Program-made: the position numbers and the translations under genes | Assembly (NCBI GenBank): GCA_038211505.1 | Contig: JBBQVO010000046.1 | Location: 1-19,789 of the forward strand | Direction of reading: 5' to 3' | DNA length: 19,789 nt | Source: JBBQVO01 sp038211505 | GTDB lineage: Bacteria > Chloroflexota > Dehalococcoidia > DSTF01 > JACRBR01 | Notes under the pieces: generated by a model | What the model was told of the DNA's origin: nothing | Seen by the model: the letters and a program-made list of their open reading frames with translations, nothing else | Databases searched by the model: none | In this document: positions 1 to 6,424 of the stretch, piece after piece | How the letters are laid out: each line of letters begins with the position of its first letter | Numbering within the stretch: the stretch's first letter is position 1

Positions 1-1524
1 CATCTCTTCAATGCCATCGAGCAGCACCGGTTGGAGGGTGTACCTGGCGGCGAGATCCGCGAGCGGCGTCCGGAGGCCCTCGGCGACGTAAACGGGGCGT
101 CCCGCCGCCATCTGCGCGGCCGAGAACGCCGGCACATCTTCGCCCTGCACCGAAAAGATCGGCGAAACCAGCACGTCGTGCCGCTGGCCCTCGACGATCT
201 GCGCGTACCACAACGGCGACGCCGCCCAGCTGTCCGTCAGGATCACGGCGCGGTCGGGCAGATTCGCCAGCGTCGTCAGGGCGAAGTCGTGCGCGGCGTA
301 GTCGCCGCTGCGATCGACGCGATCGTAGTTCTTCATCGCGAGCGACGCCGGCAGGAGCGCCAGGCACACGCCGAGAGCGGCGACACGCATCCACGGACGG
401 ACGCTGGCTGCGCGCGCCGCAGTCAAGGATCGCGTGCGTGCGACACTCGCTCGCCGCACTGTCTCGCCGAGCCATGCCGCCGCGACACCGATCAGCACAC
501 ACAGCACGAGGTATGCCGGCGTCAGATAGTTGTAGATGTTGTGGATCGAGTACGTCTCGACGACGATCGCATCGAGCACGATGATCACCGCGAAGAACGC
601 CGCAACCGCGCGCGTCCGTGCCGCCACGACCGCAGCGCCGACGCCGGCCAGCGCGAGCCCCGCCCACGTCAGATCGTACGACGGATACGACCACAGCACG
701 TCGATGCGATCCGCCAGCTCGATGCGCCAGTATCCCGACGGCGTTTGCCCGGTCAGGAACATCGACCAGTACGTGTGCCAGTTGGCCGGCCGCGCCCACG
801 AGAGCACCGGCTCCTGCGCGCCACGTATCGGCAGATACAGATACACGCTCAGCCCTGCGACGAAGGCGGCCGCGGCGAAGAGCAGCGTGCGCCGATCGAG
901 GCTGCGCCAGCCGAGCGCGAGCAGCAGCAGCGATGGCGGCGCGACTAGCACGATCAGCCGGTGGTTGCACATGCCGAGCCCGAACGCCAGCGCGGCGAAC
1001 ATCAACGATCGCGGCGCGCGATCGCGCCACCATGACAGCATGCAGCGCACGACGATCGCCGTGAAGAACAGATTCAGCCCGTACGACGTCGACCACGTCG
1101 CCTCCGCCCACACCGTCGATGACGCGGCCAGCGTTGCCGCGCCGATCGCCGCCGCAATGAGGTCGTCCGTGAGATCGTGGATGATCGCCGCGACGATCGC
1201 GATCGCCAGCGCCGTGAACACGGCCGACATCAGATTGACGCGATACGCCGTGTCGCCGACCGGCAGAAACGTGAACAGCTTGCCGAGCAGGATCAGCAGC
1301 GGATAGCCGGTGTTGTGGGCGATGCCGAGCGAGGCCGAGGCCGTCGCGAACTCGCCCATGTCGTACCACATCACCGTCGGCGCGAGCGTTGTGAGATACA
1401 ACGCGAACGCCGCGCATCCGATGGCACCGAACGTCAGGCGGGCGATCGCCCGCGAGCTCAGGCCGACGCGCGGCAGCCGCAGCGACGGCGCAAGTGCGCG
1501 CGCTCGGGGTGCATCAAGCCGCAT
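1..1524 (-). CDS. DUF2723-family multi-pass membrane protein, GT-C glycosyltransferase-like (3' end cut by window edge)
   Basis: An open frame of 508 codons runs off the left edge. Residues 48-105 match the DUF2723 signature as I know it: a first luminal loop reading LAPTVMWYDMGEF, then AHNTGYPL, LPVGDTAYRVNL. D55 and E58 sit where GT-C enzymes carry their acidic catalytic residues. About ten hydrophobic segments follow (for example 33-48, 101-117, 172-203, 212-232, 285-300, 307-323, 334-352, 379-396), then a soluble part with LPDRAVILTDSW near 422-433. The family is thought to move sugars from lipid carriers onto proteins or glycans at the membrane; substrate is unknown here. The ATG overlaps the end of pilT by 11 bp in another frame, so translation is probably coupled. 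This suggests, but does not prove, a role in pilus or surface glycosylation. A longer open frame on this strand (8-1417) is Arg-rich and has no membrane segments, so I treat it as a shadow. Confidence 0.85.
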   Translation of the reverse strand, partial: MRLDAPRARALAPSLRLPRVGLSSRAIARLTFGAIGCAAFALYLTTLAPTVMWYDMGEFATASASLGIAHNTGYPLLILLGKLFTFLPVGDTAYRVNLMSAVFTALAIAIVAAIIHDLTDDLIAAAIGAATLAASSTVWAEATWSTSYGLNLFFTAIVVRCMLSWWRDRAPRSLMFAALAFGLGMCNHRLIVLVAPPSLLLLALGWRSLDRRTLLFAAAAFVAGLSVYLYLPIRGAQEPVLSWARPANWHTYWSMFLTGQTPSGYWRIELADRIDVLWSYPSYDLTWAGLALAGVGAAVVAARTRAVAAFFAVIIVLDAIVVETYSIHNIYNYLTPAYLVLCVLIGVAAAWLGETVRRASVARTRSLTAARAASVRPWMRVAALGVCLALLPASLAMKNYDRVDRSGDYAAHDFALTTLANLPDRAVILTDSWAASPLWYAQIVEGQRHDVLVSPIFSVQGEDVPAFSAAQMAAGRPVYVAEGLRTPLADLAARYTLQPVLLDGIEEM

Positions 1525-2614
1525 ACGACGAGGCGCCGATCAGCCGGCCAAGCTCTTCCGGCGAGCGCGCGTAGGCGATCGCGGTATCGCGCGAGATGGC
1601 GTTGCGGCGGACAAGCTCCGCCAGCTCCTGATCGAGTGTGCGCATGCCGATCGCCGAGCTCGTCGCCATCACCGTCGGAATCTGATACGTCTTCGATTCG
1701 CGGATCAGGTTCCGCACCGCCGGCGTGCCGATCATCACCTCGCAGGCGACAACGCGGCCATCGCCGGCGTCATTCGGCAGAAGCACCTGCGAGACGATGC
1801 CTTCGATCGTCATCGAAAGCTGCAACCGCACCTGCTGTTGCTGGTGGCTCGGGTAGGCATCGACGATGCGGTCGATCGTCTGAGGCGCGTCGGGCGTGTG
1901 CAGCGTCGCGAAGACGAGATGGCCCGTCTCGGCCGCCGTGATCGCCGACGACATCGTCTCGAGATCGCGCATTTCGCCGACGAGGATCACATCCGGATCC
2001 TGCCGCAGCACATGGCGCAGCGCGTCGGCGAACGATCGCGTATCGACGCCGACCTCGCGCTGCTCGATGATGCTCTGCTTGTTGTGATGCACGAACTCGA
2101 TCGGGTCTTCGACCGTCACGATGTGCCGCGCATCGCGCTCGTTGATCCGATCGATCATCGAAGCCAGCGACGTCGACTTGCCGCTGCCCGTCGGCCCGGT
2201 GACGAGCACGAGTCCGCGCGGCAACTGCGTCAACCGGTTGCAGACCTGGGGCAGGCCGAGGTCCTCGACCGAGAGCACGGTGTCGTTGACGAGGCGGAAC
2301 GTGAAGTACAGGTTGCCGCGCTCGAACGCCGCGTTCACGCGAAAGCGGCCGATGCCCGGGAGATCGAGCGCTTTGTCCAGCTCGCGCCGCTCCTCGAAAT
2401 GCGCTCGCTCCTGCTCCGTCGTGATCGACGCAAGCGCCTCCCCAAGATCGCTCGCCAGCAGCGGCGGGATGCTCGCCGCCGGCTCCAGCGCGCCGTGGCG
2501 GCGGTAGATCGGCGGTGATTCCTGGGACAGGTGCAGGTCGGAGGCGTTCGACGCCACCATCCATTGCAGCATCTCGTGCAGCGCCGGCACGCCCTCGCTC
2601 AGATGGTCGTTCAT
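1514..2614 (-). CDS. pilT: Type IV pilus retraction ATPase PilT
   Basis: This 366-residue cytoplasmic hexameric ATPase powers pilus disassembly and twitching. Visible motifs: N-terminal PAS-like part with SDLHLS (25-30), Walker A GPTGSGKS (140-147), Asp box TVEDPIEF (167-174), Walker B LVGEMRD with E214, His box AAETGHLVFATLHT (227-240), and a C-terminal GMRTLDQELAELV helix typical of PilT rather than PilB. There is no tetracysteine zinc site, again as expected for PilT. Length is close to the usual 340-370. The frame stays open upstream, but the extra 82 residues are Arg-rich shadow of the preceding gene. I chose ATG 2614 because it forms an ATGA overlap with that gene, has an AGGA about seven bases upstream, and starts the conserved region. 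It lies near the end of the pilus operon and is followed, overlapping, by the DUF2723 gene. Confidence 0.96.
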   Translation of the reverse strand: MNDHLSEGVPALHEMLQWMVASNASDLHLSQESPPIYRRHGALEPAASIPPLLASDLGEALASITTEQERAHFEERRELDKALDLPGIGRFRVNAAFERGNLYFTFRLVNDTVLSVEDLGLPQVCNRLTQLPRGLVLVTGPTGSGKSTSLASMIDRINERDARHIVTVEDPIEFVHHNKQSIIEQREVGVDTRSFADALRHVLRQDPDVILVGEMRDLETMSSAITAAETGHLVFATLHTPDAPQTIDRIVDAYPSHQQQQVRLQLSMTIEGIVSQVLLPNDAGDGRVVACEVMIGTPAVRNLIRESKTYQIPTVMATSSAIGMRTLDQELAELVRRNAISRDTAIAYARSPEELGRLIGASSYAA

Positions 2615-2973
2615 GATCGCAATCCTCGCTTCTCGATGAACACGCCGACGGTCACGACGACCGCCACAAACGATGCACAGGCGCCGATCGCAGCCGCCGG
2701 CGATAACGTCGCAAGAATCGCGGCGAAGGCGATCGCGCATCCCGCTTCGATGATCGGTGTCCGCACGCCGATCGGCGCGGCGCAGGCGGCGCACTTGCCA
2801 CGTTGCATCAAATAACTCAACACGGGCAGCAGCTGCGCCGGCCGAAGCGTGACGCCGCACCCGTCGCAGTGGGAGCGGCCGTTGAGCGAACGCCCGCGTG
2901 GGATGCGATCGATGGCGGCGTTGGCGAAGCTCCCGAACGCCAGCCCGAACAGCGCGGCGTAGGCGGCCGTCAT
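2611..2973 (-). CDS. Truncated prepilin peptidase: N-terminal DiS_P_DiS domain only
   Basis: Only 120 residues. Residues 10-80 are the N-terminal cytoplasmic domain of PilD/GspO enzymes: FGSFANAAIDRIPRG, then CDGC (36-39), LLPVLSYLMQRGKC, and CAAC (61-64), the two CxxC pairs that bind zinc in full enzymes. One or two hydrophobic segments follow (about 77-112) and the protein ends at VFIEKRGLRS. A full enzyme is about 250-290 residues and continues with the A24 aspartyl-protease domain holding two catalytic Asp residues. None of that domain is here, and by my alignment E114 falls where the first catalytic Asp would be. The stop overlaps the pilT start as ATGA, so no lost downstream piece can be hidden. 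It starts by ATGA overlap with pilN. It cannot cut prepilins alone by the known mechanism; a full peptidase elsewhere is likely. It may be a methylation or partner domain, or a decaying gene. Confidence 0.85.
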   Translation of the reverse strand: MTAAYAALFGLAFGSFANAAIDRIPRGRSLNGRSHCDGCGVTLRPAQLLPVLSYLMQRGKCAACAAPIGVRTPIIEAGCAIAFAAILATLSPAAAIGACASFVAVVVTVGVFIEKRGLRS

Positions 2974-3542
2974 CGCGTCACCTCGACGCTGAACTGCCCC
3001 CCACCTTTCGTCCCCGGCGTGAACGACGCCATCCGCGCCGACTTGAATCCGCCAGTGCTGACAAGCTTGTCGGCGTAGGCGATCGCGTCGAGCGGCCCCG
3101 GCGCCGTGCCGTCGACGCGGAAGCCCGTGTCGGTGCCGGTGACGGTTGTGATCCGCGAGCCGGCGGGCAGGAAGCCCCACCCCCAGACTTCGGAGAGATC
3201 AGCTGACAGCGGCCGCGCGCCGCCCTGGATCAGCGATTGCGTCTTCTGTAGCTTCGCGATCTGCGATTTCGCCGTCTCGATGTCGGTGGTCAGCGCGCGC
3301 CGTTGCGTCAACTCGATCTGCACGCCGTGCACGTCGTACTCCGCCTGCTTCGCCTGATCCTCGATCGTCGATGCGTGGCTCCGCGCCGATTCGGCCTTGA
3401 AGCCCAGCGGCACCATCGCCGCAACGGCGATCGCCATGCCCGCCGCAAGGGCGATGCCCAGCGGCGGCACTTCCGCCGGGCGCTGCTCGCGCGGCAGCAG
3501 GTTGATATCGAGAATCCTCGTCTGGGGCGTGACGTCCTTCAT
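2970..3542 (-). CDS. pilN: Type IV pilus alignment protein PilN
   Basis: A 190-residue bitopic inner-membrane protein of the PilMNO alignment complex. The short cytoplasmic N-terminus carries the PilN hallmark DINLLPREQRP (12-22), the segment that docks into PilM. One transmembrane helix follows (about 28-48), then a Gln/Glu/Lys-rich coiled coil (about 52-105), then a compact C-terminal domain with the usual PilN pattern (EVWGWGFLPAGSRITTV, FRVDGTAPGPLDAIAYADKL, QFSVEVTR). The frame is open for 91 residues upstream but that part is Arg/His-rich shadow of pilM. ATG 3542 makes an ATGA overlap with the pilM stop and puts the docking motif at the right distance from the terminus. In most species the order is pilM-pilN-pilO; here pilO precedes pilM. 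Confidence 0.9.
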   Translation of the reverse strand: MKDVTPQTRILDINLLPREQRPAEVPPLGIALAAGMAIAVAAMVPLGFKAESARSHASTIEDQAKQAEYDVHGVQIELTQRRALTTDIETAKSQIAKLQKTQSLIQGGARPLSADLSEVWGWGFLPAGSRITTVTGTDTGFRVDGTAPGPLDAIAYADKLVSTGGFKSARMASFTPGTKGGGQFSVEVTR

Positions 3543-4432
3543 GCGGCAAGATCCTTCAACGCAAGGCCGATGTTGGCGGCGTAGCTCTGTGTCTCTTGCT
3601 CCGGCGTGATCGTCAGCCGCAGCGCCGGCATCGCCACTTCGTGCGCCGTCGATGCAGTGATGTTGGCGGCGAGGATGGCATGGCGCGCCGCGCCGCCGAC
3701 GAACGTGATCGGCAGCGCGTCGATCGTTACGTCGTCGCGATGTGAGTCGCGATAAAACTTCAGCGTCCGCGCCAGTTCTTCGCCGACTTGATCGCGCCAC
3801 GCCGGCTCGCCGCACGGCGCCGACATCGCGACGTAGCGGATGATCGCCGGCACACCTTCGATGAAGATGCCGATCTCCATCTCGTCGTCTTCGATGTTGG
3901 CGATGATCGCGTCCGTCGCGCCGACCGCGCGTGCCGCGGCAATGATGCGCAGATCGACTGACTGCGGCTGCAAGCCGGCGGCGCGCACCGCGGCGATGTG
4001 CGAATCAAGCACATCGCGCGCAACACCGACGACGAAGACGACGCCCTTGCCTTCGCGATCGGCGACGCGTTGCCACGAAATGTGCGCGTTCTCCGCCAGC
4101 ATCGGCATCTCGCGGCGGATCTCGCGGGCGACCAGCTCATCGAACTGCTTCCCGCGCATCAGGGGCAGCTCGACCTGGCGGAAGACCGATCGCTGTGCCG
4201 GAATCGCGACCACCACCTGCATTCGTGACCCACGTGGAAACCCGTCGCCGTCGCGCAGCAGCTGGCCCGTCGTCGCGGGATCGGCGACGACGCCGTCGCT
4301 GAGGGCGCCCGGTGGCAGCGCCACCCGCCCCTGCGCGCGCACACGCGATCGGCCGCCGAGCGTCCAGCGCGCCTCTCGATCATGAATCGCGATGGTCAGC
4401 AGTGGCTGCCCGAGCAGCCTTCGCATCTTCAT
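3539..4432 (-). CDS. pilM: Type IV pilus actin-like ATPase PilM
   Basis: A 297-residue cytoplasmic protein of the FtsA/actin-like fold that binds the PilN N-terminus and couples it to the motor ATPases. Recognisable PilM segments: VALPPGALSDGVVADP near 37-52, VVVAIPAQRSVFRQVELPLM near 73-92, AAGLQPQSVDLRIIAAARA near 151-169, IANIEDDEMEIGIFIEGVPAIIRYV near 176-200, EELARTLKFYRD near 220-231, and ITFVGGAA near 244-251. It is shorter than the usual 340-370. The N-terminal phosphate-binding loop, normally like DIGSSSVK, reads IAIHDREARWTL, so the canonical Asp-Ile-Gly and Ser residues are absent. ATP use may be altered. It starts by ATGA overlap with pilO and ends by ATGA overlap with pilN. Confidence 0.9.
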   Translation of the reverse strand: MKMRRLLGQPLLTIAIHDREARWTLGGRSRVRAQGRVALPPGALSDGVVADPATTGQLLRDGDGFPRGSRMQVVVAIPAQRSVFRQVELPLMRGKQFDELVAREIRREMPMLAENAHISWQRVADREGKGVVFVVGVARDVLDSHIAAVRAAGLQPQSVDLRIIAAARAVGATDAIIANIEDDEMEIGIFIEGVPAIIRYVAMSAPCGEPAWRDQVGEELARTLKFYRDSHRDDVTIDALPITFVGGAARHAILAANITASTAHEVAMPALRLTITPEQETQSYAANIGLALKDLAA

Positions 4433-5073
4433 TTCTTCGCCTTTGGCGTCGGCCGCGGCGCGACGGTCGGCGTCGGGATCGCCGCGTAGGTGCTGAAGCT
4501 GATTTCCGCATGCGCGATCCCGGCGTCGTTCACCGTCAGCGACGTCAGCGACGGCACGAGCGATGGTTGGCTCGCGCCGAGATCGGCCAGAAACGCGGTG
4601 ATCTTCTCCGGCTTCGCTTCGACGATTACGTGCACGCCCTGCACGTCGTACGACGTGTCACCGAGCTTCGACTGTCCTGGCACGTTGCGGGTGATGCCCT
4701 TCACCGTGAGTCCGGCGGCCTGGGCGCGTGTCACGAGCAACGCCGTCGGGTCATCGGCAGCCACGACGGTGCCCGTTGGCACGGCGACAACGGCCTGCGC
4801 CGTCGCGAGAGTGGCTTTCGCCGACGCCAAATCCTCCTTGAGCGATTCCGTCGACAGCGGCGGCAGCGCGACCAGCGCGCGCGCGTCGGCATAGCGTTGG
4901 CGGGCGGCCGCTTCGTCGCGGTGAGCGTTGTGGATGGCGACGAAGACTGAGGCCATGCTGACGGCGACGGCGAAGACGCAGATCGCCGTCAGCACGCGAA
5001 CCGGCACGGTCACGGGCGCGCCGCGGTTGGCGAATAGCTCCTTGAGATTCTTGCGCGTCAGTTCAACTGCCAC
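4429..5073 (-). CDS. pilO: Type IV pilus alignment protein PilO
   Basis: A 214-residue bitopic membrane protein, the PilN partner. It has a short basic cytoplasmic N-terminus, one transmembrane helix (about 24-47), a heptad-like Ala/Glu/Arg-rich coiled coil (about 50-95), and a small ferredoxin-like C-terminal domain containing the PilO-like DTSYDVQGVHVIVEAKPEKITAFLADL run near residues 138-165. A Pro-Thr-rich basic tail ends in PKAKK. I assign PilO rather than PilN because it lacks the NLLP docking motif, which is in the other bitopic gene. The start is GTG, overlapping the end of the upstream pilX-like gene by 16 bp. This is the one start after pilB in the pilus gene set that is not ATG. 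It precedes pilM, an unusual order. Confidence 0.85.
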   Translation of the reverse strand: MAVELTRKNLKELFANRGAPVTVPVRVLTAICVFAVAVSMASVFVAIHNAHRDEAAARQRYADARALVALPPLSTESLKEDLASAKATLATAQAVVAVPTGTVVAADDPTALLVTRAQAAGLTVKGITRNVPGQSKLGDTSYDVQGVHVIVEAKPEKITAFLADLGASQPSLVPSLTSLTVNDAGIAHAEISFSTYAAIPTPTVAPRPTPKAKK

Positions 5074-5798
5074 GACGCCACCTTCACGCCGCTCGCACCG
5101 GCGACCAGCCTTGCTGTCGAATTGCGGTTACCGACCACGGACAGTACCTCGTACGTCGCCGCCGGAACATTCATCGTGATGCTGCCGCCCGCGGCCGCCG
5201 TCGTATCGAGCAGCAGCTTGTACGTGCCAGCCGTCGCCAGCGTGAAATCCGCTCCGAATGGCGATCCGCCCGGCAGCGCCGCCAGCCCGCCCGGAGGCGT
5301 GCACGAAGCAGCGCTCGGCAGCACAGCCGCGGCCACCGTGCCCGATGGGACGGTGATCCGCACCGAGAGCCTGCCCGCGTCCGAGGCCGTGAACGTGTAG
5401 CATTGCACTCCACCGCCGTTCTGCCAGGCCGGCGTCTGCGTTTCGATCGCGCCCGCGCCTGCCACGAATCGAATCTGCGTATCGGGGAACGTGGCGCCGT
5501 TCACCGTCGCAGGGAACGGCTGCAGCGGGACAGCCGTGAATGAAGTAGCGGTTGTCAGCCGCGGGTTCGATAGTAGGTGCCACCCTGACCATTCGATCCC
5601 CGCATCCATGCTGTACTCATCCATCGCCCGCGCACCGACCAACCCCGTCGCCCGCGAATTTGTCGCTGCGCCCGTCAGCAGGGGCGTCACGAGAATCGCG
5701 CCGAGCGCCAGCGCGCCCATTGCGATCGGCAGCGCCTGCCCGCGCGATCCCCTAAGGGATGCGCCGAATGTGCGCAGCCGCGCTCTCACATTGTTCAT
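5058..5798 (-). CDS. PilX-like minor pilus assembly protein
   Basis: 246 residues. A basic N-terminus is followed by one hydrophobic helix (GQALPIAMGALALGAILVTPLLTGA, described at residues 20-44) and then EYSMDAGIEWSGWHLLSNP near 61-79, the DAGxE...W motif common just after the helix in PilX-like proteins. The rest (80-246) is a Ser/Thr/Gly-rich, probably all-beta extracytoplasmic domain with two Cys residues (in VQCYTF and ASCTPP) that could form a disulfide. There is no convincing G/FxxxE prepilin cleavage site, as is often the case for PilX-type N-termini. It overlaps the giant pilin gene as ATGA and pilO by 16 bp. PilX-type minor pilins prime assembly with PilV and PilW, both of which lie directly upstream. 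The family assignment rests on position and N-terminus; the C-terminal domain I do not recognise. Confidence 0.72.
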   Translation of the reverse strand: MNNVRARLRTFGASLRGSRGQALPIAMGALALGAILVTPLLTGAATNSRATGLVGARAMDEYSMDAGIEWSGWHLLSNPRLTTATSFTAVPLQPFPATVNGATFPDTQIRFVAGAGAIETQTPAWQNGGGVQCYTFTASDAGRLSVRITVPSGTVAAAVLPSAASCTPPGGLAALPGGSPFGADFTLATAGTYKLLLDTTAAAGGSITMNVPAATYEVLSVVGNRNSTARLVAGASGVKVASWQLN

Positions 5799-6424
5799 GG
5801 CGCCGGCCTCAGCGCGACGATCTCGGCGTTGCCCACGTTGGCGTCGTTCGCGGCCGTGGCGGTTTTCGCGCCGGAGCCGCCCGCGGCGACCTGCTTCACG
5901 TAGTCGCCCTCAATCGAGATGCCACCGCTGTTCGGGACCACAAGGCTGGCCGTGTCGTACGCCTCGGTCATGCCGCCCGGCGGCGTCCACGAGGCCGAGC
6001 TCGTGAATGCGTGTGCGGTCACGAGCATCTCGTTGGCGCCGGCCGTCGTGATGCTCGGCGTGTCGTGCGTCAACCCGTTCGCCGTGTTCTGGCCGCTCTC
6101 GATGTCGATCGGGCTCGACGTGCTGACGCCGGAGAACGACTGGATGCCACCGGCGGCGCCCGACGACGTCGAGAACGACCAGGCGTAGCTCGCCGGTTCA
6201 GCGTTGCCCGCGACCCGGTAGTACACGGCCAGCGAATTCTGAGTGGCGTTCGCGTTGTTGGTCCGGCTCAACAGTGTCCAGCCCGCAGGCGGCGTGATCG
6301 TCCCCGTCTCGGGCCGCACGGCGATCGCCGCGATCATCACGTCGTTCTGCACCGTTCCCGCCGGCTTGTTGATCGTCAGCGTCCCCGATGCCGCCGCCGC
6401 GGATGCGGCCGCCCGGAAGGCGAT
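5795..6424 (-). other. C-terminal (distal) domain of the giant pilin
   Basis: Codes for residues 2270-2478, after the last stalk repeat. It shares no sequence with the A or B domains. The run PAGTVQNDVMIAAIAV, then TPPAGWTLLSR, LAVYYRVAG, AWSFS and SFSGV resembles a beta-sandwich module found at the ends of repetitive bacterial and phage surface proteins. Being farthest from the pilus anchor, it is the best candidate for the binding head. This is inference from position. Confidence 0.6.

Noticed and set aside
8..1417. 469-codon minus-strand frame at the left edge
   Set aside because: Its translation is Arg-rich with no membrane segments or motifs, whereas the overlapping frame from 1524 gives a clean DUF2723 membrane protein and overlaps pilT.
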